A stretch of 44,913 nt of DNA from Bryobacteraceae bacterium (GCA_025928545.1 JAICJH010000054.1:1-44913), one strand, 5' to 3'; positions 8,939-16,848 are shown, counted from the first letter of the stretch. The notes: generated by a model from the sequence alone, not told the origin. Numbers and translations: made by a program.

Positions 8939-10618
8939 CTAATCGGTTGGCGCAATGTTCATTTTCAGAGTCACGGCGGCACTGCCACCTGAGGTAACAT
9001 TCACTACCTCCGCGGCGCCCGCGTTCCGCGTCATCCAGTCTTCTTCGGCATATGGCACGGCATTGATATTGTCAAAAGCCCATGCCCTGTATTCACCGGT
9101 CGGGACATTCTTCGCCGATACATGGCCGTCGTCACCGCTGTTCAGAATCCGCCGCTGTCCGGATCGGGTGAGTAAGAGGACGGATGCAGCCACCGGGTGG
9201 CCATCCTTATTGTTCACCGTCGCATCGACCGAACCAACATCGTCGCTGACAATCACCTCGACCGGGCCGGCTTTTCCTTCGACGCTGAATCCCTGGTTCA
9301 GGACGTCCTGACCCCGCAGCGTCGCTGATTTCACGTACTGTCCGCCGGCGCCGCTCAAGTTGGCGTTCAGACTGAATTGACCCTGGGGTACACCGGCGAA
9401 CGTGAACTGAGTATGGTTGGCATCCCACTGCGCCTGCGGAATCGGCCCGAAGAAAACTCCGCCAGGTGCGGCCTGGCGCAGATTGACGTTCAATACCGGA
9501 TTGCCGCCGGTCGCGGTTCCATTCTGAGTCAGTTGGTAGCGCACTATTCCGTCCAGGCTGCCGGGCGGTTGAAAAGACATCACAATATTGTCGACGTCGT
9601 TGCTGCCCACCTCGATTTCCGTCTGTGCGGATGGCTGCACGCCCGGCCCCTGTTGCCGCCACATTGCGCGAAGAACATAAGATCCAGGCTGCACATTCCG
9701 GATTTCAAATGTCCCGTCCGGAGAAATCGCGGCCCCTTTGCCTCCGCCGCCTGCCGGCACAGTCATTAGCTGCACGTTCCCCGTTGGTCCGTTCGGCGGT
9801 GAGTTGGGAGCGGGCTCGGGAGCCCCCGAAACTTTGCCGCGTATTCGGACGCCATGTGTCGGGGCCAGAGTGAGGGACGTTCGAATTTCCCGGCCGGCGT
9901 CGACCGCCATCGCATTCGATAAGCCGGACGATACAGGCCCCGGATAACAGGATTCCCGAAAAACCAGGGCATCGCCGCCGCCCACAGGATATGTAATCTG
10001 GTTCGAACTCGCGCAAACGATATAGTGCCCCGGCATTAGATTCCCGAAGCGAAAATTTCCTTCCAGATCCGACGACGTTCCGCCCTGGTTAATCATCGTT
10101 CGTTTCCCAAGCTGCACGTTTGATCGCATCAAACGAATTTGGGCCTGTTCCAGCGGATCGCCATTGGAATCCCGAACCGTCCCGGCAATCATTCCGGCGG
10201 GCATCAGCGGGATTTTGATATTACTCGCAGGACTGCCTGAAACCAGCTGGATCATGTTCGTTCTGGCGGATGTCGCGGACAACATCTGATTCATCGCAAT
10301 GAAACCGGGTCGCGTGGCAGTCGGTACGCGCGTCCCGCAGGGTGCGTTTGTAATGCTCCAGCGTCCTGAATTATCGGTTGCGGCGCCGGACATGTCGGAT
10401 CCGCCCGCGCCTCCGATGCTGACCATGGCGCGCGCAATCGGCTCTCCCGTAATGGCGTTAACTACGGTTCCACTCGCGGCGCAATCCATTGCGGGAGGTG
10501 TTGCCCGCGCTCCCGATGTCCCGGCCGGACCGCGACCGCGCCCGCCAACCTGCACCACGCCCTGGCTATAGAGGGGCGTCGCGATCAGCAAACAACCGAA
10601 AACGTAGCGAAGCAGCAT
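8939..10618 (-). CDS. Secreted carboxypeptidase-regulatory-like domain protein
   Basis: A 559-aa secreted protein. A signal peptide (MLLRYVFGCLLIATPLYSQG) is followed by a Gly/Arg-rich stretch and then repeated Ig-like beta-sandwich units of the CarboxypepD_reg type, recognisable by segments such as SGTVVNAITGEPIARAMVSI, GTVRDSNGDPLEQAQIRL and the closing DLEGNFRFGNLMPGHYIV. At least four such units can be counted. These domains bind or scaffold rather than catalyse, and no peptidase or TonB-dependent receptor domain follows. The frame stays open upstream to 11227, but that extension has no secretion signal and overlaps the divergent gene, so the ATG at 10618 is the start. The role is unknown, probably at the cell surface or in the periplasm. 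Confidence 0.75.
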   Translation of the reverse strand: MLLRYVFGCLLIATPLYSQGVVQVGGRGRGPAGTSGARATPPAMDCAASGTVVNAITGEPIARAMVSIGGAGGSDMSGAATDNSGRWSITNAPCGTRVPTATRPGFIAMNQMLSATSARTNMIQLVSGSPASNIKIPLMPAGMIAGTVRDSNGDPLEQAQIRLMRSNVQLGKRTMINQGGTSSDLEGNFRFGNLMPGHYIVCASSNQITYPVGGGDALVFRESCYPGPVSSGLSNAMAVDAGREIRTSLTLAPTHGVRIRGKVSGAPEPAPNSPPNGPTGNVQLMTVPAGGGGKGAAISPDGTFEIRNVQPGSYVLRAMWRQQGPGVQPSAQTEIEVGSNDVDNIVMSFQPPGSLDGIVRYQLTQNGTATGGNPVLNVNLRQAAPGGVFFGPIPQAQWDANHTQFTFAGVPQGQFSLNANLSGAGGQYVKSATLRGQDVLNQGFSVEGKAGPVEVIVSDDVGSVDATVNNKDGHPVAASVLLLTRSGQRRILNSGDDGHVSAKNVPTGEYRAWAFDNINAVPYAEEDWMTRNAGAAEVVNVTSGGSAAVTLKMNIAPTD

Positions 10619-10705
10619 ATTGGACCCGCGCTGTGCATCAGGCGTCTGCACCAGGCCACAGGTTACCGGATTCCCATCCGCGCCACAAGGAGCCCTCAAA
10701 GCGAA

Positions 10706-10711
10706 TATAAT
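10706..10711 (+). promoter_or_regulatory. -10 element TATAAT directly upstream of a start codon
   Basis: A perfect TATAAT ends six bases before the ATG at 10718, and no ribosome-binding site lies between. This geometry puts the transcription start at or next to the start codon, as in leaderless mRNAs. No good TTGACA is seen 17 bases upstream. Confidence 0.5.
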
Positions 10712-10717
10712 TGTTCC

Positions 10718-11446
10718 ATGCGTCTTGTCTACGGATCCGCTGTTGCAGTTACTGCTTTGATGATTGCCTCGTCGCTCGGTATCCGCGCCCAGGCGCCGGC
10801 CCCGAAGGCCCCTGCAACTCCAGATGGCTCGCGCGCCGTAGCCGGTGGCGGCGTCAGCGCTCCGGGCTGGACCGGCAAGATTGACCCGAGCGAAGAAAAG
10901 GCTGGCCTCACTCTCGACAGCGCGAAATTCGCGCTCGAAGGCAATGTCTTCAAGGTGACCACCGGCCCCGCCGTTACCTACTGGAACCCTGCCAACAAGG
11001 CCAGCGGAGATTACACGGTCAAGGCGACGTTTACCGAGCCGAAGTACATGAACGTGAACACCCACCCGCATCCATATGGCATCATGATCGCCGGCAACGA
11101 TCTCGGCACCGCCGAACAGTCGTATTTCTACTGCGCTCCCTACGGTAACGGGAACTTTATCGTGCGCGGTTTCGGTCCGGCGGCGTTTCAGATGAACGGT
11201 CGCGGCGCCGCTAATCCTGCCGTCCATAAAGCTGCCGGCGTCGGAGAGCCCGTCACTCAGGATGTCGCAATTTCGGTAAAAGGCGGCCGCGTGGAGTGTT
11301 CAATCAACGGCACAGTCGTGGCAGGTTTCGATAAGCCGGAACTGGTCACCGCGGGCAAACTGAAATCCACTGACGGCATCTACGGCCTGCGCTTCGCGCA
11401 TAACACCGAAGTTCAGGTAACCGGCTTTACGATGACAAAGAATTAG
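10718..11446 (+). CDS. Secreted protein of unknown function
   Basis: A 242-aa protein with a Sec signal peptide (about residues 1-25, cleavage near IRAQA). A proline/alanine-rich linker follows, then a beta-rich body suggesting a concanavalin/jelly-roll fold, with motifs such as SGDYTVKATFTEP and GIYGLRFAHNTEVQVTGF at the end. The layout resembles the 3-keto-disaccharide hydrolase-like (DUF1080) group of lectin-like domains, but specific catalytic residues could not be identified, so no function is given. The gene is divergent from the carboxypeptidase-regulatory-like gene, with 99 bases between starts. The start has a TATAAT six bases upstream and no Shine-Dalgarno. Confidence 0.7.
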   Translation: MRLVYGSAVAVTALMIASSLGIRAQAPAPKAPATPDGSRAVAGGGVSAPGWTGKIDPSEEKAGLTLDSAKFALEGNVFKVTTGPAVTYWNPANKASGDYTVKATFTEPKYMNVNTHPHPYGIMIAGNDLGTAEQSYFYCAPYGNGNFIVRGFGPAAFQMNGRGAANPAVHKAAGVGEPVTQDVAISVKGGRVECSINGTVVAGFDKPELVTAGKLKSTDGIYGLRFAHNTEVQVTGFTMTKN

Positions 11447-11577
11447 CCTGAAATTACGGCGCGCGGCATGGGTCCTGGCTTCGGCCCGGCAGTCCCGTAC
11501 TGGCTGTTTTGTTATCCAAAGTATATTGCGGACAGTAGTACAACCAACCTTGTTGTCGTTACCTCCGATTCGTTATC

Positions 11578-11598
11578 GTACTTGTAACGATCCTGTAC
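11578..11598. promoter_or_regulatory. Possible operator GTAC-N13-GTAC
   Basis: Two GTAC half-sites (11578-11581 and 11595-11598) flank an AACGAT core (11586-11591), just upstream of the small gene at 11656. A very similar arrangement (GTAC, three bases, ATCGTT, three bases, GTAT) occurs at 41246-41265 before the broken brnT gene. A separate 6-bp inverted repeat TCGTTA/TAACGA (11570-11575, 11585-11590) overlaps it. Binding protein unknown; inferred from recurrence only. Confidence 0.35.
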
Positions 11599-11655
11599 CC
11601 TGCTTGTCCAAAAGTTACGCGGATCGTTCTATTCAATAACTGAAAGGGGCCAAAC

Positions 11656-11913
11656 ATGAACCAAAGAGACGCTTTCGTCGACTCGTTATCGTGGCGGAAC
11701 TCCGACCACATCTGCGCATTATCCGATTCCGAGAGGCACATCGGACATGTTGTCAGAATGGGAGGACGCTGGCACGCCTTCGATGCGACGCAAAGCAGCA
11801 AATCTGGCGACAGTTTTCTCGAACTAGGAACTTTCGTTGCAGTCGAAGCGGCAAAAACCGCCGTGGAGCAAAGCTTCCGCTCCATCGGCCTTCCGTACGC
11901 CGGCGCGGCTTAG
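11656..11913 (+). CDS. Small hypothetical protein
   Basis: An 85-aa soluble protein with no signal peptide. It has a good ribosome-binding site (GAAAGGGG, 11642-11649) seven bases before the ATG. Visible features are a short segment with GHVVRMGGRWHAFDATQ and a C-terminal helix with VAVEAAKTAVEQSF, which would fit a small alpha+beta domain. I do not recognise the family. It is preceded by the GTAC-type operator and followed immediately by a terminator-like hairpin, so it seems to be a single-gene transcription unit. The clean start signals argue that it is real. Confidence 0.6.
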   Translation: MNQRDAFVDSLSWRNSDHICALSDSERHIGHVVRMGGRWHAFDATQSSKSGDSFLELGTFVAVEAAKTAVEQSFRSIGLPYAGAA

Positions 11914-11938
11914 GAGCGGTGCCGCCTGGCGCTCTTTT
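11914..11938 (+). terminator. Rho-independent terminator-like hairpin
   Basis: GAGCG (11914-11918) pairs with CGCTC (11930-11934) around an 11-base loop, followed by TTTT. It starts directly after the stop of the small gene at 11656. The stem is short, so it is a modest candidate. Confidence 0.45.
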
Positions 11939-11990
11939 GGTGGCAAAACCGCTCGCTTCTGCGCGCAGCTCACAAAACAAGCTTCTTAGC

Positions 11991-12482
11991 TTATGCCTCT
12001 TCGAAGCTGCGCACCGCATCCTGCTCATCGCGATAATGCGGCAGTAGCGCGCTGATTCCCGTCATATCCAGAATTTTCCGGATTTCCGGACGTGCATTCA
12101 CAATCTTCATCGTGCCGGCATTTCTCACCAGGTGCGTGTAACACCCCATCAACTGCCCTAATCCGGCGCTGTCGATTCTCGTGATACGGCTCAGATCCAC
12201 TATTACTCTGGAATCGCTTTGCTCCAGAACCTCACGGCGCAGCTGGTCGAGTTCGCGCGCGGTCTGCGTCAATTCCGCATTCGCGCGGAATCGCAGAACG
12301 GAAATCCCGCCGTTCTGTTTCCAGGCGAGATTGGACGACCGAAGATCCTGCACCAGTCTTTCGGTAACGCGAAGCTCTTCAAAGCACTCGTCGCAACCGA
12401 GGTAATGGGCCTCAAATTCTTCCACTGCCTCGGAATCGAGAGAGCGCGCCAGGTACCTTGCAATGGTTTGTTCCCGATTCAT
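11991..12482 (-). CDS. Zinc-finger (anti-sigma type) / STAS domain fusion protein
   Basis: A 163-aa cytosolic protein with two modules. Residues ~1-48 resemble the zinc-binding anti-sigma (zf-HC2) helical domain with an H-x3-C-x2-C motif (H26, C30, C33 in AHYLGCDEC). Residues ~58-160 form a STAS domain, as in anti-sigma-factor antagonists, with the typical phosphorylatable serine in RIDSAGLGQL (S105). The start is the ATG at 12482; an upstream extension to 12569 is not domain-like. It lies 166 bases downstream of an ECF sigma factor on the same strand, so it probably acts in that sigma pathway. Joining an anti-sigma-like finger and an anti-anti-sigma-like domain in one chain is unusual. Whether it inhibits or frees the sigma factor is unknown. 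Confidence 0.8.
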   Translation of the reverse strand: MNREQTIARYLARSLDSEAVEEFEAHYLGCDECFEELRVTERLVQDLRSSNLAWKQNGGISVLRFRANAELTQTARELDQLRREVLEQSDSRVIVDLSRITRIDSAGLGQLMGCYTHLVRNAGTMKIVNARPEIRKILDMTGISALLPHYRDEQDAVRSFEEA

Positions 12483-12581
12483 TGTGTCTTTTCCGCAGAT
12501 CATATATCGTGGGTTCCGCCGAAAACTCTTTCCACTTATATAGTGGCCTGCCGCGCAGCTTCGTTTCAATGCAAATACAGG

Positions 12582-12594
12582 GGGTACTGTACCC
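12582..12594. promoter_or_regulatory. Perfect palindrome GGGTAC-T-GTACCC
   Basis: A 13-base perfect palindrome in the gap between the sigma factor gene and the zinc-finger/STAS gene. Read on the minus strand, TACAGTACCCC is shared exactly with the region upstream of the broken brnT gene (41243-41253). A likely repressor operator, or part of the promoter of the STAS gene; inference. Confidence 0.4.
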
Positions 12595-12648
12595 TCATAG
12601 AATCTTTATGTGGTTGCCGGTAGCCGGAAGTGCTCTTGCGTGAAGGGC

Positions 12649-13191
12649 TTACGCGGTGGCGGGGTAGGCTCTGCGGAACCGCTCTTTTGCGCGGAAAAGC
12701 ACGACGCGAAACTGAGCGTCTGTCATTCCCCATTCCCTGCAAATATCTTCTTTTTCTTTGCCTTCAAGGTAAAGACTGCGAAGAATGGTGCGGTCCCGAT
12801 CCGCCAGTTCAGCTAAACCCTGGTCGATCGCCTGGCGCATTTCGTAAATCTCGGCATCCGGGCGAACTCCATTGTCCTTGATCGGAATCTCCGGATCGGC
12901 CAGGGGTTCCCGCCGCACCCGGCGTCGGTACTCCAGAATCACGTTCCGGCAGACGCCGTTCACAAATGCCCCGAACTCTTCGGCGTTGTTGCGAATCTGG
13001 CTTTGCTGTCCGGCCCGAACGAAGCGCGTGAGCGTCTCCTGGACGATGTCCTCCACGTCCGGGCAATTATGACCGACGTGATACAGGACCTTGTAGCGCA
13101 GCTTGAGCCGCAGGCGTTCGAGCGAGGGTTCGCTGAACTCCACTGTAACCGGAGTTGGAAGTTGACGGCTGGTCACAAGAGTGTTCCCCAT
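12649..13191 (-). CDS. ECF-type RNA polymerase sigma factor
   Basis: A 180-aa sigma-70 family protein. Region 2 is seen around residues 33-65 (CPDVEDIVQETLTRFVRA, the typical D-x-x-Q-E-T-F-like segment), and region 4 with its helix-turn-helix in the last 60 residues (LADRDRTILRSLYLEGKEKE, then CREWGMTDAQFRVVLFRAKE). Length and lack of region 3 fit an extracytoplasmic-function sigma factor. No membrane anti-sigma factor is next to it; the following gene is the zinc-finger/STAS fusion. The upstream intergenic region, shared with the divergent Gly/Tyr-rich gene, has a 17-base perfect palindrome at 13240-13256. Confidence 0.88.
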   Translation of the reverse strand: MGNTLVTSRQLPTPVTVEFSEPSLERLRLKLRYKVLYHVGHNCPDVEDIVQETLTRFVRAGQQSQIRNNAEEFGAFVNGVCRNVILEYRRRVRREPLADPEIPIKDNGVRPDAEIYEMRQAIDQGLAELADRDRTILRSLYLEGKEKEDICREWGMTDAQFRVVLFRAKERFRRAYPATA

Positions 13192-13239
13192 TCTAACAAT
13201 GTTTCACGGAAAATACAGCGAAGATTTCAGTGGCCGAAG

Positions 13240-13256
13240 TTCACCAGGCTGGTGAA
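13240..13256. promoter_or_regulatory. 17-base palindromic operator candidate
   Basis: TTCACCAG-G-CTGGTGAA is a perfect inverted repeat with eight-base arms and one central base. It lies in the divergent region, 49 bases before the sigma factor ATG and ~130 bases before the start at 13389. A second half-site TCACCAGG occurs at 13339-13346. It looks like a site for a dimeric regulator acting on one or both genes. Confidence 0.5.
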
Positions 13257-13303
13257 TTCCGAGCAGCGTGTCGGGGAAGCTGAATTTTACAAGTCGTTTG
13301 GAT

Positions 13304-13338
13304 GGAATAGCTTACGGTTTGGTTCCGGGAATGCTTAC
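13304..13338 (+). promoter_or_regulatory. Direct repeat GGAAT(A)GCTTAC x2 upstream of 13389
   Basis: GGAATAGCTTAC (13304-13315) and GGAATGCTTAC (13328-13338) recur 24 bases apart. GGAAT resembles -35 elements of many ECF sigma factors, so these could be activator sites or an ECF-dependent promoter. A perfect small hairpin TCCCGA/TCGGGA (13358-13363, 13367-13372) follows before the ribosome site. Function inferred only. Confidence 0.3.
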
Positions 13339-13388
13339 TCACCAGGAAGGGTGTAGATCCCGAAGATCGGGACACCTGAGAGGTACGA

Positions 13389-13832
13389 ATGCGTACGATA
13401 TTGATTTATTCGATTAGTCTGATTCTGGCCGCATCCACCGGTTTCGCTCAAATGCGTGGCGGAGGCTCTCGGGGGAGCGGTGGTTCTGTTCGCGGCGGTT
13501 TTTCCGCCGGCTCCGTCCGGGGCGGTTTCTCCGGGACCAGCCGTTCCTACGGCGCCACTCGGTCATTCGGGAGCTACGGGGGCTACGGATATCGCAGTGG
13601 CGGCTACGGGTATCGTGGTGGCGGCTACGGGTATGGCGGCGGCCTGGGGTTCAGTTTCGGCTTCGGCTCTCCAGGTTATTACGCCGGGTATGACCCGTGG
13701 TACTACGATCCGTATTATTACGATCCTTACTACTACACGGAATCTTATTATCGGCCGGTCGTAATAGCGCCGCCGGTCGCTGTCAGACCCGCGATAATCA
13801 TCGGCGGCCACTGGCGCCATTTCGGCCGCTGA
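13389..13832 (+). CDS. Secreted Gly/Ser/Tyr-rich low-complexity protein
   Basis: A 147-aa protein with a Sec signal peptide (about 1-20, cleavage after TGFAQ). Then comes a low-complexity region: residues ~22-60 are rich in GGGSRGSGGSVRGG-type repeats, ~60-95 hold GYGYRGGGYGYGGG repeats, and ~100-125 are tyrosine/aspartate-rich (DPYYYDPYYY). A short hydrophobic tail ends in GGHWRHFGR. It probably lies at the surface or in the matrix; composition gives no enzyme activity. A good GAGAGG ribosome site precedes the ATG. It is divergent from the ECF sigma factor gene and may be its target. Confidence 0.65.
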   Translation: MRTILIYSISLILAASTGFAQMRGGGSRGSGGSVRGGFSAGSVRGGFSGTSRSYGATRSFGSYGGYGYRSGGYGYRGGGYGYGGGLGFSFGFGSPGYYAGYDPWYYDPYYYDPYYYTESYYRPVVIAPPVAVRPAIIIGGHWRHFGR

Positions 13833-13918
13833 ACCGCATCCGGATATTCGTTCATAATCTTTAGCGCCGACCCGCAGGGTATATCCTATCCGATGCGGGA
13901 TTTGGAGGCTTAACGATT

Positions 13919-15157
13919 ATGAGGATTCGTTCCACCGGCGCGCTGCTCCTCGGCGCGTTCCTACTGACCCAGTTGGCATTCGCGCTGGGGCGCGGCGGTT
14001 CGGGCGCGGGAGGGCGGGGAGCACCTGCGGACAATCTGGTTTCACCGGAAGTTCACCCGGATCGCACTGTGACCTTTCGCCTGCGAGCGCCGCAAGCCTC
14101 GGTAGTCACGCTTACCGGCGACTGGATGGCAACGCTTGCCACGTCCACCGGAGGCTCGGTCCCCATGACGAAAGACGCCACGGGCGTCTGGAGTTTCACC
14201 TCACCTCCGCTCGAAGCCACAGTTCATCTCTACTTTTTCACCATGGACGGCGTCACCATGGCGGATCCCGTAAATCCGAAAATGAAACTGCGGGTGCGGA
14301 CTTCCGGCAGCCTGGTGGAAGTGCCCGGTGAACCCATCCCGGTGTGGCAGTTCCGCGATATTCCCCACGGCAGCATGGATTGGAATACACAGCACTCCGC
14401 CGTCTATAACGACACGCATGAATTCCTCGTTTACTTACCGCCGGGCTATCACACAGGCAAAACGAAATATCCGGTGCTTTACCTTGTGCATGGCGCGGGC
14501 GATACTGCATTGGCTTGGGGAACGGCGGGAGCGGCGAATCTGATTCTCGATAGCCTGATTGCGGAAAAGAAGGCTACGCCGATGATCGTCGTCATGCCGT
14601 TCAATGGCAGTAATGCTCCGGCACCGGCCGGAGGTCGCGCAGCGGGTGCGGGCGCCGGGGGAGCAGGTGGGGCGGCAGGTGCATCCGGCAGAGGCGGGCG
14701 AGGAGGCGGTGGCGGCAACACGCAGTTCGAGGATTACATGCTCAAGGAATTGATTCCCTATGTGGATTCCAACTACCGCGTCGCCGCGGGCAGGCAGAAT
14801 CGGGCGATGGCCGGCCTTTCGGCTGGCGGCGCCGCGACTTATAACATTGCTTTCAAACACACGGAACTGTTCAGCAGCCTCGGCTTGTTCAGTGCGGCAG
14901 GCGGCGGTGGAACGGACTTCGAAACGCGTTATCCACAACTCTTCGCGGATGGCAAAGGCACCACTGCGAAGCTGCCGGTGATCTTTATCGGATGTGGCAC
15001 CCAGGATCCACTGGATCAGGGCGCCAAAGCTCTCGATGCCGAACTGACGAAGGGCGGGATCAAACATATCTACAAAGATCGCGATGGCGGACACGTGTGG
15101 CCGGTCTGGCGCTGGGCGCTGAGCGAATTCACGCCGCTGATTTTCAAGAAGGGATGA
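13919..15157 (+). CDS. Secreted esterase with N-terminal early-set domain (Fes/esterase D type)
   Basis: A 412-aa secreted alpha/beta hydrolase. A signal peptide (about 1-22) is followed by an immunoglobulin-like early-set domain (roughly 42-135, with VTFRLRAPQASVVTLTGDW), then an esterase D/enterochelin-esterase-like domain. The catalytic triad is visible: the Ser in GLSAGG (S301), the Asp in GCGTQDPL (D363) and the His in GGHVWPVW (H392). Residues ~230-266 are a Gly/Ala-rich insertion typical of this genome's secreted proteins. Relatives include feruloyl/acetyl-xylan esterases and siderophore esterases; plant polysaccharide deacylation is plausible but not proven. A GGAGG ribosome site lies at 13904-13908. 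Confidence 0.85.
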   Translation: MRIRSTGALLLGAFLLTQLAFALGRGGSGAGGRGAPADNLVSPEVHPDRTVTFRLRAPQASVVTLTGDWMATLATSTGGSVPMTKDATGVWSFTSPPLEATVHLYFFTMDGVTMADPVNPKMKLRVRTSGSLVEVPGEPIPVWQFRDIPHGSMDWNTQHSAVYNDTHEFLVYLPPGYHTGKTKYPVLYLVHGAGDTALAWGTAGAANLILDSLIAEKKATPMIVVMPFNGSNAPAPAGGRAAGAGAGGAGGAAGASGRGGRGGGGGNTQFEDYMLKELIPYVDSNYRVAAGRQNRAMAGLSAGGAATYNIAFKHTELFSSLGLFSAAGGGGTDFETRYPQLFADGKGTTAKLPVIFIGCGTQDPLDQGAKALDAELTKGGIKHIYKDRDGGHVWPVWRWALSEFTPLIFKKG

Positions 15158-15287
15158 GTCAAACGGCAGCGCGGCCTGCGGTGCAAATGCCCGCGGGCCC
15201 GATCGGCATGTAGCGGCGTGCATGCACGCCGTCCTGTTCGCGCCATTGAACTTATACTCATCCCGCACCGTTACACTATGTAGTGCC

Positions 15288-16100
15288 ATGCCAAGTTTGA
15301 CCCGTCTAGCCGCGAGCCTGCTCCTGTTGCTCGCCCCCGCTATGGCGGCCACCAACTGGAAATCGCTTAAGCCTCAGGGCGGCTACGTCAGCGATTTCGC
15401 CAACGTGATCGATCCCCAAAGCCGCGCCGAGCTGGAAGATTACGCAACGCGCGTGGAAAGGGCGACCACCGCTCAACTGGCTTTCGTCACGATCAATTCC
15501 CTCGAAGGCGAGCCGATCGAAAACGTAACGATCGATATTTTCAAAGCCTGGGGTGTCGGCCAGAAGGGCAAAGACAACGGCGCGATGATCCTGCTCTCTA
15601 TCGCCGACCGCAAATCCCGCCTCGAAGTCGGCGGCGGTCTGGGTGGTGCCGTGCCGGACAGTATGTCGGGGCTCCTCCTCGATGACATGCGACCCGCGCT
15701 TCGCCAGGGCCAGTACGGTCCCGCGATGATCTCCGCCGCGGTGCGCCTGGGCGAAACCATCGCCAAAGATCAGGGCGTGACGATTCCGCCGCCGCAGTCG
15801 TACCGCCGGCCGCGTGCTGTGTCGCGCGATTCATTCCCGTGGCCTTTGGTCATCTTCGGAATCTTTATTTTGATTGCCGTGCTGCGGCGCGGTGGTGGAG
15901 GTTATGGCGGCGGCTATCGCGGTGGTGGTGGCGGCGGCTTCCTGACAGGAATGCTTCTCGGCCAGTTGCTCGGCGGAGGTGGACGTGGAGGACGCGATGG
16001 CGGCGGCTTCGGAGGTTTCGATGGCGGTGGCGGAGGCGGCGGTTTCGGCGGATTTGGCGGTGGCAGTTCAGGCGGCGGCGGGGCTTCCAGTGGCTGGTGA
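15288..16100 (+). CDS. TPM domain protein (YgcG family), membrane anchored
   Basis: A 270-aa protein with a signal peptide (MPSLTRLAASLLLLLAPAMA), a periplasmic TPM domain (about residues 30-150, with GYVSDFANVIDPQSRAELE at its start and KDNGAMILLSIADRKSRLEVGGGL centrally), a single transmembrane helix near 185-200, and a ~75-residue glycine-rich tail ending in SGW as in many YgcG proteins. The ATG at 15288 begins the signal peptide; the frame also opens at 15222 but those residues are not secretory. TPM and LemA proteins often occur together and act at the envelope; here LemA is two genes downstream. The overlapping long frame at 15839-16807 is a product of the glycine codons. Confidence 0.87.
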   Translation: MPSLTRLAASLLLLLAPAMAATNWKSLKPQGGYVSDFANVIDPQSRAELEDYATRVERATTAQLAFVTINSLEGEPIENVTIDIFKAWGVGQKGKDNGAMILLSIADRKSRLEVGGGLGGAVPDSMSGLLLDDMRPALRQGQYGPAMISAAVRLGETIAKDQGVTIPPPQSYRRPRAVSRDSFPWPLVIFGIFILIAVLRRGGGGYGGGYRGGGGGGFLTGMLLGQLLGGGGRGGRDGGGFGGFDGGGGGGGFGGFGGGSSGGGGASSGW

Positions 16101-16125
16101 CGAATGGATACGATAAAGGCAACGA

Positions 16126-16836
16126 ATGGCAAATAATCTCGACCAGATCGTGGAAAAACTTGGGAAAGCCCTGGACGCCAGCCTCGTCTCCGTGGTCCTC
16201 TACGGCTCCGCTGCCACGGGCGACCACAACGAAAAGTTTTCCGATTACAACGTTCTCTGCGTCCTCACCCAAATCACGCCCAACGAATTGCGTGCGGTGG
16301 AACCCGTATTTCGCTGGTGGCGCGAGCAGGGGAATCCATCGCCGCTTCTGCTCACTGAAAACGAACTCAGGACTTCCACCGACTGTTTCGCCATCGAGTT
16401 TCACGATATCCGCGAGCACCACCGCATTCTCTACGGCCCCAACCTGGTGGAGTCACTCGAAATCGACCGCTCGTTTTACCGCGCTCAGGTGGAATGCCAG
16501 CTTCGCACCAAACTGTTGCGCCTTCGCCAAAAGGGCGGCGGCGTTCTCTCGGATAAGGATGCTTTGCGCCTCCTGCTTGTCGATTCCGTTTCCACCTTTT
16601 GCGTCCTGTTCCGCCATGCTCTCCTCCTCGATGGAGTCGCGGGTCCGGTCAGTAAACGCGAGATCGCCGAAACGGCGGCCCGCCACTTCCAACTGGACGC
16701 GGCTCCGTTCCTCACCCTGCTCGACCAGCGTGAGGAAAAGGTCAAAGCGAAGGAAATCGAACCTGAGCCTTTATTTGCTCGTTATATTATTCAGATTGAA
16801 AAGGTGATCGACGCTGTTGACGTCCTCGCCAAATAG
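16126..16836 (+). CDS. Nucleotidyltransferase-fold protein with altered active site
   Basis: A 236-aa protein. The N-terminus has the minimal nucleotidyltransferase pattern G-S at residues 27-28 (LYGSAATGD), then SDYN at 39-42. In active enzymes this reads S-D-x-D, so the second catalytic carboxylate is replaced by asparagine (N42). A helical C-terminal half follows (about 125-236). Activity is therefore doubtful; it may bind nucleotides or act as scaffold. It sits between the TPM gene (25 bases before) and lemA (12 bases after), in one direction, so the three are likely co-transcribed. An AAGG ribosome site precedes the ATG. Confidence 0.7.
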   Translation: MANNLDQIVEKLGKALDASLVSVVLYGSAATGDHNEKFSDYNVLCVLTQITPNELRAVEPVFRWWREQGNPSPLLLTENELRTSTDCFAIEFHDIREHHRILYGPNLVESLEIDRSFYRAQVECQLRTKLLRLRQKGGGVLSDKDALRLLLVDSVSTFCVLFRHALLLDGVAGPVSKREIAETAARHFQLDAAPFLTLLDQREEKVKAKEIEPEPLFARYIIQIEKVIDAVDVLAK

Positions 16837-16848
16837 GAGACGCTTCTC

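Noticed and set aside
10619..11227. N-terminal extension of the carboxypeptidase-regulatory-like protein
   Set aside because: It is antisense to the exported protein at 10718 and lacks a secretion signal; the internal ATG at 10618 begins a typical signal peptide.
13563..13820. 85-codon minus-strand frame opposite the Gly/Tyr-rich gene
   Set aside because: Valine/isoleucine/arginine repeats are the complement of the Tyr/Gly repeats; no ribosome site.
15839..16807. Long plus-strand frame of 322 codons rich in Arg/Trp
   Set aside because: It runs out of frame across the glycine-rich tail of the TPM gene and the nucleotidyltransferase-like gene; composition is what shifted Gly codons give, and both overlapped genes have clear domains.
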